From: Acanthacorydalis orientalis
Taxonomy: Eukaryota > Arthropoda > Insecta > Megaloptera > Corydalidae
Assembly: GCA_034766995.1 (NCBI GenBank)
Contig: CM068316.1
Location: forward strand, 12,256,500 to 12,320,499
Direction: 5' to 3'
DNA length: 64,000 bases
Below, piece after piece: positions 46,426 to 59,250 of this stretch. The position numbers and the translations under genes were made by a program. Numbering within the stretch: the stretch's first letter is position 1; each line of letters begins with the position of its first letter. Below the pieces are notes generated by a model, which saw nothing but the letters and a program-made list of their open reading frames with translations, was not told the origin of the DNA and did not search any database.

Positions 46426-47114
46426 ATTTATATATATAAATATATAAATATTAGTTATTCAAGTTCAGTTAGTGCATACAATTAACTCGATTTGTTTTAT
46501 CAGAGAGCATTTGTTTTATCAGAGAGCATTCAACGAGATCATTTTTCAACAGATTTCTCTTCTTTCTTCATATCATACTTTTTTAAAAGACATATTTATT
46601 AATAAATTTTCTAATTTGTCACTTCAGTCCTTCCTTTTTATACACATAAATGGTTCAGAGGAATTCCTCTTTCTTCCTTTAATAAAATTGAAGTTGAAAT
46701 AATTTGTCCGATCCAGTCATCTTTTTAATTAATTCTCCAATGAATGACAAATAAACTTCAATAGATAAAATTCGTATTTATGATTTTTATTAAACCTTTC
46801 AGTATTTTATTTCAATTTTTTTACCAGTTATACTTATTAACCTCTGATACTTCCCTATATAATTTAAAAGTTTTGTTTTAAGTAACAAATTTACCAGTTC
46901 TCTCATCTAGATATTTTTGAAGTCGATCAGTAAAATTGAAGCTTCAAAAATTAAATATAAATACTTGTATCTTTTGAAATATATCTATGATTAGGCCAGA
47001 AAACATTTGTTAATATTTCAATGTTGCAATATCAATCATGAGGTTTTTTTCAAAAAAAAAAACTCAATTTAATTTCTTAATTGAAATAATAATATTTGAA
47101 ATTTATTTAGGATT

Positions 47115-48530
47115 TAAAACGTTTTTCAAAATATACTAAGATGTATTTTTTAAAAATTCAAATTGATAATAATTTTTGAAAACAAAGAATTAAAAATCAG
47201 TCGAAAAGATTCCCTAGAAAATGTTCAGAATTTTTTAAATGTTCAGAATTTTTAATTTATTAAATGTTCAGAATTACTTATTAAACCAAATAAATTTGTT
47301 TTAGAAATTGTATACAAATGTTGTTAGACTTTTGGAAAATATTACTAAAATATACATTACAGTATTTCTAAAAAAATTCTTGTTTAAATATCAGTATTTT
47401 AATTACATTTTTATTTATTTAAATAATTTAATAATATTTTTATTAATTGACTCAATGAAATATCAAGATATCTGTGTCGCCTCCAAGATAAATTCAATAA
47501 GAAAATAAATGAAGATCATGATGAAAAAAAGAAGCCTTTGAAGAAATTGCTGTGAAATTCATGCATTGAAAATAATAATAAATTTTGTATAAAATGATAT
47601 TAGAATTTTGGAAAATATTACTAAAATATAAATTACAGTATTTCTAGAAATCTCTTGTTTAAATATCAGTATTTTAATTGTATTTTTACTTATTTAAATA
47701 ATTTATTTATATTTTTATTAATTGATTCAGCCAAATACCAAGATATCTTTGTCGCCTTCAAGATAAATCCGATAAGAACATAAATGAAGATCATGATGAA
47801 AAAAACAAGTCTTTGAAGAAATTGCTGTGAAAATCTTGCATCGAAGATAATAATAATTTTTTTAAACGTTTTTCAAAATATACTAAGATGTATTTTTTTT
47901 AAATTCAAATTGATAATAATTTTTGAAAACAAAGAATTAAAAATCAGTCAAAAAGATTCACTAGAAAATGTTCAGATTTTTTTAAATATTCAGAATTACT
48001 TATTAAACCAAATAAATTTGTTTTAGAAATTATATAAAAATGTTGTTAGACTTTTGGAAAAAAATACTAAAATATAAATTACAGTATTTCTAAAAAGCTG
48101 TTGTTTAAATATCAGTATTTTAATTACATTGTTATTTATTTAAATAATTTAATTATATTTTTATTAATTGATTCAACCAAATATCAAGATATTTGTGTCG
48201 CCTTCAAGATAAATTTGATAAGAAAATAAATGAAGATCATGATGAAAAAAAGAAGTCTTTGAAGAAATTGCTGCGAAATCCTTGCATTGAAAATAATAAT
48301 TTTTTTAAAACTTTTTCAAAATATACTAAGTAAATTTATTTCGTTTTTTTAGATTCAAATTGATAATGATTTTTGTAAACAAAGAATTAAAAATCAGTCA
48401 AAATATTCACTAGAAAATATCCAGAATTTGTTAAAAGTTATTTCTTATTAAACCAAATAAATTTGTTTTAAAATTGTATAAAAATGATGTTAGTCTTTTG
48501 GAAAACACTTCAAAAATTTAAATATTGCTC
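47115..48530 (+). repeat. Tandem ~445-bp repeat array (about 3.3 copies)
   Basis: Shared words are TTTTCAAAATATACTAAG (47130, 47870 and 48310 region) and GAAGATCATGATGAAAAAA (47511, 47786, 48232). Four partial or full copies are present. The second lacks its first ~180 bp and the last is truncated. Sequence is AT-rich and differs from the 3.35-kb unit. Confidence 0.85.
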
Positions 48531-49531
48531 TTATGACAAAAATAATATTAAAAAAATATATAAAAGTATTACACATTTCTTGAATTGGAAATATAAATTT
48601 AAAGGTACCTAATTTTTAATTTTTTACTGATAGAACTAAATTGATTTCTTTCAGAAAATTTAAATACTTATATCTCAGACAATATTTCAAGAATAATAAT
48701 ATTAATTTTATTATAAAGGGAATTGAATTAAGAAATTAAAATGGAGAAATCAAGTAACAAGAGGAGAAATTAATAAAATTAGATATAAAAAGACAAAAAT
48801 TTAAAGAAATAACTGTCGATAGAACATTAATTCAATTAACTGATTTTTTACACTTATGTTTCTGTTTTAGAAGTTTAAAAAGAGGTGTAATCCAATGAGA
48901 AATATTCTTGAATAAAAATACATTTTATTTCGTTATAAATTCGAAAAGAAAACATTTGAAGATCAACAAATATCAAGATGGAATATCATTAAAAATATTA
49001 ATATGAAAACATAAACAATATATTCCATTAAAAAAATGGTAATAAAATACAAATCGAATTATCTGGATTTTCTTTGCATATTTACTAATTTAAATAAGTT
49101 TATATTTCAGAATAATTCCAGTTAAAAGGAATCACTAATTTAATCACATCAACAATAAACAAATGGAATTCTCAATAGCATCAAAAGAAACTGAGATTAA
49201 TGATTCGAGGAAGACTCTTCTATAATTATTTATTTTTTATGAATTTCAGGACTGGTGAATCGATTTTTCTGACATGATGATGGTTGGAGCGCACAAAGAT
49301 CTATGCATATATCATTTTTATTTTAATGGAGTTTATTCGGATAGCCATTTGTATAAAAGCACCACTCTTTTATTTCGGATAATGAAATGGTTTAAATAAT
49401 AATGAAATAAAATAGGGAAGAAGAAAGTAAAAACCTTAATAAATTAATAAATATTAAAATGAATGGAAACTTACAAGGAAATAAAATATTAAAATGGAAA
49501 ATGGACGGAAAAAAGGGTTCTCTCTCTATCT

Positions 49532-49535
<4 letters not shown>

Positions 49536-49563
<28 letters not shown>

Positions 49564-49575
49564 GTGTGTGTGTAT
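49536..49575. repeat. (TA)n(TG)n microsatellite
   Basis: A short TA run, then GTGTGTGTGTATG. Confidence 0.9.
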
Positions 49576-50201
49576 GCGTATGTGTGTCTTTTTTAACTAT
49601 GATTTTCAGATATGCATTTTAATATTTTGGAAAAACATACAAAAATTAAATCCAAGTCAAGGAAATAATCTGAGATGAAATTTTTAATAAGAAGTACTTA
49701 AGAGTAAACAAAAAAAAAATCGGAATCAGTATGCAAATGTGACTGATGTATAAAAAGCTGAAAAAAATTAACGATATTATGAAAAAATCCCAGTTTCAGT
49801 TGTCAACATTGGGATGTGGACTGTTTATTTTTTATGTGTATGCTAATAAACATTTTTTACAGGTGGATAAAAATAATTAATCTTAAATGTTTGTACAGGT
49901 AGTTTATTAATTAAATAATGGATCAAATGTGGGAATAAAATATTACGACCGATTAAGTATGAATCCAAAGAGAAAAAGAACAAGTATTCATTCACATATT
50001 TCAGTAAAAAAAAGTAAAATAATAATAAAATATTATTCGAAAAATAGAAGCAATTAATATCAAACTAGAAATATGAGTATAGAAAATAAAAAAAGAAAAA
50101 AATATATGAAAGGTAATAGAGGTTTAAACTGAGAGATAATTTTATGTTTTATTTAAATTGTTTAATATTTTTTTATTTCAGATTCTTTTATTTTTAATAT
50201 G

Positions 50202-50207
<6 letters not shown>

Positions 50208-50261
<54 letters not shown>
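50208..50261. repeat. (TA)n microsatellite
   Basis: 54 bp uninterrupted TA. Confidence 0.95.
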
Positions 50262-50266
<5 letters not shown>

Positions 50267-50571
50267 GAGATTTTTAATTAAGTTATAGTTTAGTTCTAAA
50301 TATAAGCTAATAGTCTTCTTTTCAGGTTATATTTAAAGGTTTTTTTCTTTTTTAATTTCTAATCGCTTTTCTTTCAGATGTGTATGAATGGTTGTGTGTG
50401 TGTGTGTTTATATATATATATATGATGCTTAATTAATAATTTTTATTTTCAGAATTTTAATGATATATTTTCTTTCAGATTCTGATAATTTATTTATTTT
50501 TGTATGTATTTAATATTTTTTTTCTTTCAGCAATAATATACCTTTTTATTTTAGGATTAACAATACATAAA

Positions 50572-50619
50572 TGTGTGTGTGTGTGTGTGAATGTGAACGC
50601 TCCCCCCCCTCCCCCCCCC

Positions 50620-50659
<40 letters not shown>
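50572..50659. repeat. Compound (GT)n, poly-C, (CT)n, (TA)n tract
   Basis: Includes an 18-of-19 C run (50602-50620), striking in DNA that is about three quarters A and T, then CT and TA runs. Confidence 0.93.
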
Positions 50660-51375
50660 CAAACGACTAATATAAATTTCATGATTTTCAGCGTAATGGT
50701 CATATTTTCCATTTTAGGTTTATTTATAACTAAAATGTTTCAATCAATAAAGTATATAATAAAATACGCTTAAGGCTCACTTTCGAAAATATGGTGTTTT
50801 ATATAATTTGTGGAATAGAATCAAAGCATTTTAAAATTCTCGCTCGTTTCTTTCTGATGAAGAAATTGTTTAAATAATAATGATATTAAAAATCCAGAAG
50901 AAAATAAATACGATAATAAATTAATGGATCTTGAATGAATGAAAGCTCAGCAATAAATGGATATAAAGTTTATAAATGGAAAGATGGACGGAAACTCGGA
51001 TTCTCTCTCTTTCTATTCAAAACGAGATGTTTTAATTTTAATGTACTCTGAAGAGTACTAAAAGATTTTTATTTAATAAGGAATTACTGATATTTCGAAA
51101 TGACGAGGAATTCCAAATTTCAATTATTCATCAGTATTATGAAATAGGGTAATTTGGTAAACTGGTTTAAAAATATAATGAGTAGTTTCAAATTTAGCTA
51201 GAATAGGTTTAGGTTTTTGTTTTTCACTTTTATTTTTAATCTTTTTTGTATAAATTCGTTTTTATAATACATTAACTTCTATTTCATTTTCAATAAAATC
51301 AATTAATTATTTCAAATTATTTTTTTTTTTGTTATTTTGTTAGTATTCTTTTCTAAATAATTTCTTAATTCAAGT

Positions 51376-51475
51376 TAGGATTAGATTAGGGTTGGTCTTC
51401 CGATCGACACGGTAGGCCTTCTACATATCTGCAACCTCAACGTGGTGTAGAAGTGGCAACATACGCAAAATATTC
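51376..51475 (+). ncRNA. Possible diverged fifth copy of block C1
   Basis: GC-richer island with TTAGATTAGGG (an 11-base match to C1). About 60 bp later comes GGTGTAGAAGTGGC, compared with GGTGTAG and GGAGTGGC in C1. It can fold with TTCTACA pairing TGTAGAA. It is preceded by an AAG-type junction rather than TTTTCAG. The match is short and made by eye. Confidence 0.35.
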
Positions 51476-51763
51476 AGTGAAATTTTATTACAAAAAAGTA
51501 AGAAAGGAATTTTGCCTTTATTTCTTTATAGAAATATATAAATGATAAAATTGAATAAATTTAAATATTTGAAATAGAGTTTCAATGAAATATTTTACAT
51601 ATGGCTAATGCAGATGATTATATATATATATATATATATAGAAATGATGATTATATATATATATAAAGAAATTGTGCAATATATCGGCTAGAATGATTTT
51701 ATAGGCAAATGAGTTTTAAAAAATATGTTTATTGTTTCTTCGGTTACATAATATCCCCTTATA

Positions 51764-51812
51764 TATATATATATATATATATATACATACATACATACAT
51801 ACATACACATAC
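51764..51812. repeat. (TA)n(CATA)n microsatellite
   Basis: A TA run followed by five CATA tetranucleotides. Confidence 0.93.
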
Positions 51813-52629
51813 ACTCATGACTATCTATGACTTTTAACTGGCTCAGACAAAGAATAATCTTGAATGATTTATCAAAAATATATGATAATCATCGATTTTT
51901 TCGATGTGAAAATATCTACTGCCTTTTTCACGTTCTCATGGAAATATAAAATTATTTAAATTATTATATTTCTTGCAATAAAATGATTGATAATATGTTA
52001 CCATAAAAGAAAAAAAGAAACATGGCAATCAAAATTTTAATAATTTCATCTCTTTTTAATACATGACCTGCCTCATTCTGAATGACAGCATTAAGTTTTT
52101 ACTTCACATTACATTTGCAGGACATATTTGATCATCAATTGGATTTTTAGTTTTATAATTCCCTTTTTTTCAGAAAATTGTGACCCATAATTTGCTTTAA
52201 TAAAATCATATACCTATTGTATATGCATACACACACGCATACAATTGAGACAGTTCGAAATAATGGCAAGAGTGGCACCACCTACCTATGTGGTCTTCGC
52301 TAATTTTAATTACTTTAAATTAGATGACTGTTATGCATACTTTATCTATGCTACCTATATTCTAGTGCATACTTTATGTATTGGAAATTTAATTGTATCA
52401 CAATGCTACAAGTCACAGTTTTTTTATGAAACTTCCTCAACATTTTAATTTTTTTTATCAAAGAAGAAACTAACTTAAAATTTGTTTATTATTACAAAAT
52501 ATTTGATTTTTTTGTTCATTATAATGTTATCATAAAGTAGACATTGTTAAAAAATATTAAAAAATTAACTCGAGAACAATTTTTAAAAATTTTGATGTAC
52601 ACTGCATATACTGTATTCAACATAATCAG

Positions 52630-52802
52630 GCTTGGTTACGCATTTCCTATAAATGTATTGTAGTTCGTTTGTGAACGTTGTCGATACTTCTTTGAAATAT
52701 TGTATTAATGTTTAAAATTTTCAAAAAATACTTATTTATTTAAATTCGCTAAAGTCATCCATAAATAATTCCTATTTGGAACAAATACTTTTCTATAACA
52801 AA
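52630..52802 (+). promoter_or_regulatory. Putative LUC7L promoter and 5' UTR
   Basis: A TATAAAT word at about 52650 lies 150 bp before the start codon, in a locally GC-richer stretch (GTTCGTTTGTGAACGTTGTC). The transcription start is not determined. Confidence 0.35.
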
Positions 52803-55800
52803 ATGTCGGCCCACGACCAAATGCGAGCGATGTTAGACCAGCTGATGGGTACAGGTCGAAATGGTATGCTTTTTTCTAATATGATAACACCTTAATTAAC
52901 TTTAATCTCAAGTCTAGTTGAATAGCATTTTTTTAAAAATGTCAAACATTATTTATTGTATTGCATATTTAGCAATATGTCAATTATATTCTATTGACCT
53001 ACATTTTCATTTGTATGATGTGTAGGTGAAAACAACAAATTTCAAGTTAAATTCTATGATCCCAAAGTGTGCAAGTCATTTCTGTTAGCCTGCTGCCCTC
53101 ATGAAATTTTATCAGCAACGGTAAGAATATTTTTAATTTAACTTTATAATTATAAGGCATTTCATTCATTGAAATCGAACACATACTGCTCGTTTGAATA
53201 AATATTCAGTATTCATCTTTACACACGTTTTCACAAACGGATCATTTAAATGTTCAAACGTGCAGTGTTACAAGTTATAAAAAATATATATGTTTATATA
53301 TATATATATATTTCTAGGATAGGATCCTTTATTTGCCATATGTTTAAAAAAATTTGTGTTAACATAATAACATGGACAACGCACTAATATTGCACACTGT
53401 ACTTTTCAGAAAAATCACATCACTTTTGCTATATTCTTAAGATGAGATGTATATGATTAGGCAGTTATGTAAGTACAAATGCCGTACGTATGTCCTCTTA
53501 TATAACTTATATATCTACCTTTTTACTATGTGCTACACTATTTTGTACGATATTAAGACTAACTCTATAACGGCAATATATAATGTCGCTAGGATAGGAG
53601 AACGGTGGCCAAAATATATTTAATGTCGAATCGTTATTTTTCCGTTGATCCATCTAATATACAACATTCACTTTTTCCTGAACAAATCCTCGACCGATCA
53701 ATGATTCCTGTAATTTAACGTGAATGTTGTATTAAAAATGCTTTTAATTATCATAGCTCTTTCATTTTTAAAAACAATGTATATTTTTTTATATATATAT
53801 ATATGAAAAATTTAACAATGTAACTGAATATTGTGTTGTAGTACTAATTATAGGTGCTATTTTTATGTATTCTTTTAAAGTTTATTATTATTATTTTGTT
53901 GAACATATTTGTAATTTTTGTGTCCAAGAGAGCTACTTTTTAATATTTTCTTTAAATATTTGTATAAATGTGCTTCAAGTTTTTAAAAAAATGTGGTGTT
54001 TGAATACAGATGTTATGAAATGATTGATTATGGAAGTTCATTTAAGTAAATGTCCATAATATTAATATTTATGTTTAATTAATACTACTTATAACTGTTT
54101 TTAATAATGTATGTATAAAAGTCTAAAGTAGTGTTTTTTTTATTTATAGTTTTAAATATACATTATTGTATTCTTGTGTGTATATGTATTATGTTAAATG
54201 CTAAATTGGTTTTTGAAAGAAATATTGAATTTAATGCCTTGCATACACAATATTTGCATTTATATGTGTGTATATGCATAAGCAAACATACAGTTGCATG
54301 TATGTTTGGTGATAGATTTAATTTGGAAAGTGATTTATGTTCTTTAGAATTTTATTAGTACCAATATTCATATTATTATTGTAAAAATAAAATTATTTAA
54401 GTTGTTCTCTTGGATTTAAAAATTCTATTAAATATGTCTGTAGAAAACTTAAAAGCAAATAATATTTTGAGCTATGACAAGGCAAAGAAAATACAAAACG
54501 TTTTCACGTATGGCCACCTCAGCATTGGAAGGTATGGTACGGACATTAACGATACATAATATTTATAATCGGGCTGATTTTTTGGTAAGTAAAGTATTGA
54601 GCTTTTCGAATCGCAAGATACATCATTCGGAAGCTTTATGAGAAAATACATATTTAGTCAGAATGAAAATAACTTGTCAAAAATTTTCAAAATTTTTCCA
54701 GTTTTCGATAGATTTGTGAGTATTAGATGCATGCCAAAATTCATAAATTATAATGAGGACTTGACGGACTTGGCAGGAACTTTATAAACAAATATACTTA
54801 TAATGCAATTATTAGTTAGCATTGAAGAAATACAAACTCCCTAAAACAAATATCCCCATGTGGCTGGCCCCCTGTTTCCGTGAGTATTTCAGGTCTCTGC
54901 TGCAATCTTGGCGTGTTAGCAACAATGTGGTGCGTTCATCATAATATTCAATATGTACTCTTTTTTTTTCAATACTATTTACGTTGTTTATTACAGTTAT
55001 GTCGCAATTATTTATATGTATCAAAAATAATTCCTTTAATAACTCCCATTTAAAATATATTTTTCCCTTAAAATGTTTTATTGTCATAAAAGGATGTAGC
55101 GGGGTGTTTTGCAGCAGCCAACCGACATTTTATGATGGCATGATGGCATCAATGATTTCCTTTTCATCACTTTGTAAGTTTTATGAAGAGATATGTCCCT
55201 TCTGTTTACGTATACAATTTAGTACTATTATTTATTATTGGAATACTCTAACTGTGATTACATAACTTATTTATTTTCTTATTTAATATAATCAGTGAGT
55301 TTTTAAAGCCCATGCAGTTATTTCGTACATTGAAAATTACTATACTTTTTGAATATGGTTTATAAAGGTATAATTTTCATTCTGGAAATTAATGCCGGGA
55401 TTTAGATGTGTTGCAGGTATATTAATTTTAAGTCAACTTGTTTGTATTGTTTTGTAAAGAAATTAAACAATTTATAAGAAAAAAGTTTCAATTATTTTAT
55501 TATTTGTTTGAATGTAAAATATTATTGAAAAATTAATCGATTTATCATAAACATGTATAAATAATATGAAACTGAGAATGGATGTAGAAAATTCACACAT
55601 TTGTGTGCAGAATAAAATTCTTTTTAAACTTTTATTTATATTTAAAATATCAAAACAAATATCTTTCTAAACCATATATGTAAAAAAATTGGGAAAATTG
55701 AGAGGTGTACATTTGTGTAATATTAAAATTTATTTCTCTTGACATTTACTTTATAAATTCAAAGTTACTTTTCTGTGATCACAGTGTGCCTCTCATTGTA

Positions 55801-57202
55801 GGAACGCACATGCCTTGTATGTACAATTAGCATTAGATTTTTAAATAAATTTAGAACAATGTTTCATTGAATAGTCTTTGTACAGCGCATGGACCTCGGA
55901 GAATGCCCCAAGATTCACGATCTAGCGCTGCGAGCTGATTTTGAAAATGCACAGAAATCGAAGGACTACTTTTATGACTTGGAGGTATGTTTATAATTTA
56001 AAAATAAATGTAATTGTGGTTGTTTGTTTAGAATGTTTGAGTATTAAATAAATTTAATTATTATAAAAACAATTAGATTTTCATTATTTTGAACTAATGT
56101 AATATAATATTTTCATATAATTTTTTTTTTAAATATCAAAATGATTACATTGTGCAATTAGTATTTATTTTTATCTTTGAAATTTATGTATAGTAAACAA
56201 TTTTAATGTATTTTATTTCATAAATCACATAGAAAATAATTCAAAATATAAATGGGTACTAATTTTTTTTTAATTATGTTATTAGGCAATGGAACATCTT
56301 CAGGCTTTCATCAGTGATTGTGATAGGCGTACGGAAGCTGCAAAACAGCGATTAGCTGAAACACAAGAAGAACTTTCTGCAGAAGTTGCAGTGAAAGCAA
56401 ATGCTGTTCATGAATTAGCTGAACAGATTGGTCAAAAACTTGCCAAAGCTGAACGGTTAGGGGAAGAAGGTTTCGTAGATGAAAGTATGAAACTTATGGA
56501 AGAGGTAAAATTTCTAATTCTGAATTAAACTGATAATAAATAATTTACTTTTAATAAGCAAGTTAAATATTTGTATCTATTTTCATTTTGAAGATTGATG
56601 AATTGCGTAAAAAGAAACTGGAAGCTGAACAAGAATACCGTAATTCAATGCCTGCAAGTAGTTACCAACAACAGAAACTCCGTGTTTGTGAAGTCTGTTC
56701 TGCTTATCTTGGTATTCATGATAATGATCGGCGGCTGGCTGATCATTTTGGTGGCAAGCTTCATCTTGGATTTATCAAAATTCGTGAAAAACTTACTGAA
56801 CTAGAGGTAAGTTTTCAGTTACTGTTAAATACTATTTAAAAATGACATTATTTTGATAAATTTTAGAAAACCGCTGAGAAACGGCGTGAGGAAAGACGAA
56901 CTGCTATGCGTGATCGAGATCGATACGACGAACGAGAAAGATATAGTAGTGCTAGAAACCATTATGTCGGTGGTCGAGAGCTTGATAGACGTTCGAGGCG
57001 ACATAGGAGCCGAAGTAGAGATAGGCGCCGTGAATCTTCACCAAGCAGGTAATTAATGTAGTGTATGTGTATATAAATATTTTTTCATTATTTTTGCTTT
57101 TTGAAAAGATCAAGGCGTAGCCGAAGTAGAAGTCGGAGTCGAAGATCTCATTCAAGACACTCGAGTTCAAGTGATAAACGGCGTGACCGAGATAGAGATT
57201 AA
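52803..57202 (+). CDS. LUC7L: LUC7-like U1 snRNP-associated splicing factor
   Basis: LUC7 proteins bind U1 snRNP and help choose weak 5' splice sites in the nucleus. Seven GT-AG exons: 52803-52863, 53026-53120, 55886-55984, 56286-56504, 56594-56806, 56867-57048, 57109-57202, giving 320 residues. The start MSAHDQMRAMLDQLMGTGRN is nearly the family consensus. Zinc finger 1 is CCCH (Cys36, Cys44, Cys59, His63). A long helical segment follows (about 86-175, CDRRTEAAKQRLAETQEE). Zinc finger 2 is C2H2 (Cys190, Cys193, His209, His215) within VCEVCSAYLGIHDNDRRLAD. The C-terminus is an RS domain (about 280-320). It is slightly shorter than human LUC7L because the RS tail is short. Intron 2 is 2.77 kb, the others 60-301 bp. 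It is more like LUC7L/LUC7L2 than LUC7L3. Confidence 0.97.
54508..54582 (+). other. Candidate cryptic or alternative exon in LUC7L intron 2
   Basis: ATGGCCACC opens a 25-codon frame (MATSALEGMVRTLTIHNIYN then RADFL) that ends exactly at TTG/GTAAGT, a full-consensus donor at 54583. The stretch is GC-richer than the surrounding intron. A later stretch, TTTTGCAG/CAGCCAACC...CACTTT/GTAAGT (55112-55170), also looks exon-like, but the phases do not join to an open frame. I do not recognise the peptide. It could be a nested gene, an alternative first exon, or chance. Confidence 0.3.
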
Positions 57203-57306
57203 AACTATTCATTCTTTGTGTTCTTTTTATATTAAGATACATTTGACTTCGGGATACAGAGAAGACTGGTTCTAAAGCAACATTATTTACAGTCAAAACA
57301 GTTTAA

Positions 57307-57312
57307 AATAAA
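57307..57312 (+). terminator. Likely LUC7L polyadenylation signal
   Basis: AATAAA 105 bp after the stop codon, followed by T-rich DNA. Confidence 0.6.
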
Positions 57313-57319
57313 AAAATCA

Positions 57320-59249
57320 ATATAATTAAATATTTTTTTCCTTATAATTTAAAGTAGCAATATTTAATGAAATGTGTGCTGTAATTTTTTTTTAGTAAAT
57401 ATATCAGTTAAAGGTAAAAACATAATTTTTTATTAATAAAATTCGATAATTTGAGTTACCTTGTAAAAAGATTAGAGATAATGAATTCATACATATTTAG
57501 TTGGTTTTTATTTTTTGTTTTATAAATGTTTAAAAAAACATTTCTGTATAATCTTTTTATTCATATTATTTTAAAGAATTAATAGTTCATATTTCATAAT
57601 AATAGTCAGATATTATCTGTTCATTAAATATTCATGAATTACTTCAGAACCAAAATTATATATTTGCATATCTATAAAACAATGGAAAAAAAATATAATA
57701 ATCATTAAAAGTTATTTGTCACTAATCTACATTTAAATGATATAATTACATTTTTGTTGAAAATTAAATTGTAGTGAAAAACAGTAAAAAAAGAAACTAT
57801 TTTTGTTATTTTCTAAAAATGTATTTAAATAATTATGTTTTAGTATTCAAAACAATTAACTTTATCTTAAGATTCACTTAAATAGTTTAATATTTTTATT
57901 TTTCATTTTTAACAAAAAGTTTCTAATTTATTAAATTATTTTTTTATAGAATAAAGTACTTTTCAAGATTTAAAAAATCATTTCATTTTAAAGGGTTATT
58001 TAAGTTATGGTTTCCACTTACTAAAAAAGCTGTGTTTTACTTTTTACAGTACCACTTTAAAGGTAGTTATGAAATATTCATATAAAAGTTATGTTTTTAA
58101 TAAATTTTAATATGAGGCTAAGGTGTGGAATAAGGGTTTAAATTTAAGTATGGATATGTATACATAAATAAACAAATCACTTGGAAAAACTATCATTTTT
58201 AAAAGAATAAAATAAATAGTTCCCATATATGAAAAGATTGGCAGTCACATTACATTAAATTTTTCATGTTAACACTGACTGTTTTAGGTGAAAAAAATGT
58301 ATTTACTATATTATATATTTGTGTTCATGTTTTACATAATTGCTTAAAAGTGTGTTTTGAGATGAAATTTATTTGCATATAAGCTGTTTGTATTTAATGT
58401 TTGAATAAACTGGAATATATTATTGGATTGGAATATATTGTTGCAGTATTATATAATTGTCATTACTAATATTGTAAGAATCTATTTGTAACAGAGAAGT
58501 CAAAAATCTATTATATGCAATACATTGCTAGCAAATAAACAATTTATTTAAATATAGGATGATTATATCTCATTAGATTATCAGTCAAAGCTAGGACAAT
58601 ATTTCCAGAGATTATTTTCCAGTTTAAAGGCTATCTTATTTCAAATATTTTAATTTCATTTTTATGTTTTTTTTTTTTTTTATAAATAATGTGATTTACT
58701 AATTGTTTAGTTTCTTATTTTAAGACGAAATTACATTTTTAGATTTTTCAAATTTGTTCCAAATAACTAGATCTATGTTACCTGAAAATATTTATAATAG
58801 TTTGTAGTATATCACAAATACAATAATTTCAGAATATGTATAAAACGCACTAAAGTTCAAATTACATTACCATTTATAAAATTAGTTCTATGTTTTTCAG
58901 TCTTTATTCTGTATGTGTAGAAATTTCATTTTGTAGTAAAATTTATTTTAATTACATATTTATGTGTATATTTCAAGAAAATGTTGCTAATATTATTTTT
59001 TTTAAATAATTTTGTTTCATTTAAATAGTTTTTAATATTATCAAAAAAATGTTATATTTTTTAAGACAGTTATTGTATTAAATTAAATGATTCAAATTTG
59101 TTTCAATAAAAACTGAATTGTTTAATTTTTCTATTTTACCCTGTATTCAAATTCCTTTTAAGACTTTGATCCTTGCTATACATTTCTATCATTAATGCAT
59201 CCATTTTGAACATGCATCAATTACAATTGTTCATTTCTTTTTAAAACAC

Positions 59250-59250
<1 letters not shown>
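57320..59250. other. Gene-free AT-rich intergenic region
   Basis: Only AT-rich sequence is seen between LUC7L and ENGASE, with no exon signal that joins either gene. Confidence 0.65.

Larger units (their letters stand above)
43835..46990 (+). repeat. Rearranged unit 4
   Basis: After the mariner pair the unit sequence resumes out of order. A piece ending CCCTCGCCATGGA is joined to block C3 (43915-44147). Then come six copies of the ~348-bp monomer, then C2 (46199-46425), then a tail matching that of unit 3. Block C1 and the CpG-rich region are missing. Confidence 0.85.
48531..51370. other. AT-rich region with acceptor-like words and a diverged repeat pair
   Basis: No protein gene is seen. 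49370-49540 and 50860-51020 are diverged direct copies, sharing GTTTAAATAATAATGA, then AATGGA.G..CT, ATGGACGGAAA and a TTCTCTCTCT end. CTTTCAG- or TTTTCAG-type words recur at about 50180, 50325, 50379, 50453, 50478 and 50529. It may be the decayed distal part of the non-coding locus. Confidence 0.5.

Noticed and set aside
52245..52448. 67-codon frame upstream of LUC7L
   Set aside because: No similarity recognised and the composition is ordinary. It is too close to the LUC7L promoter to call a gene without transcript evidence.
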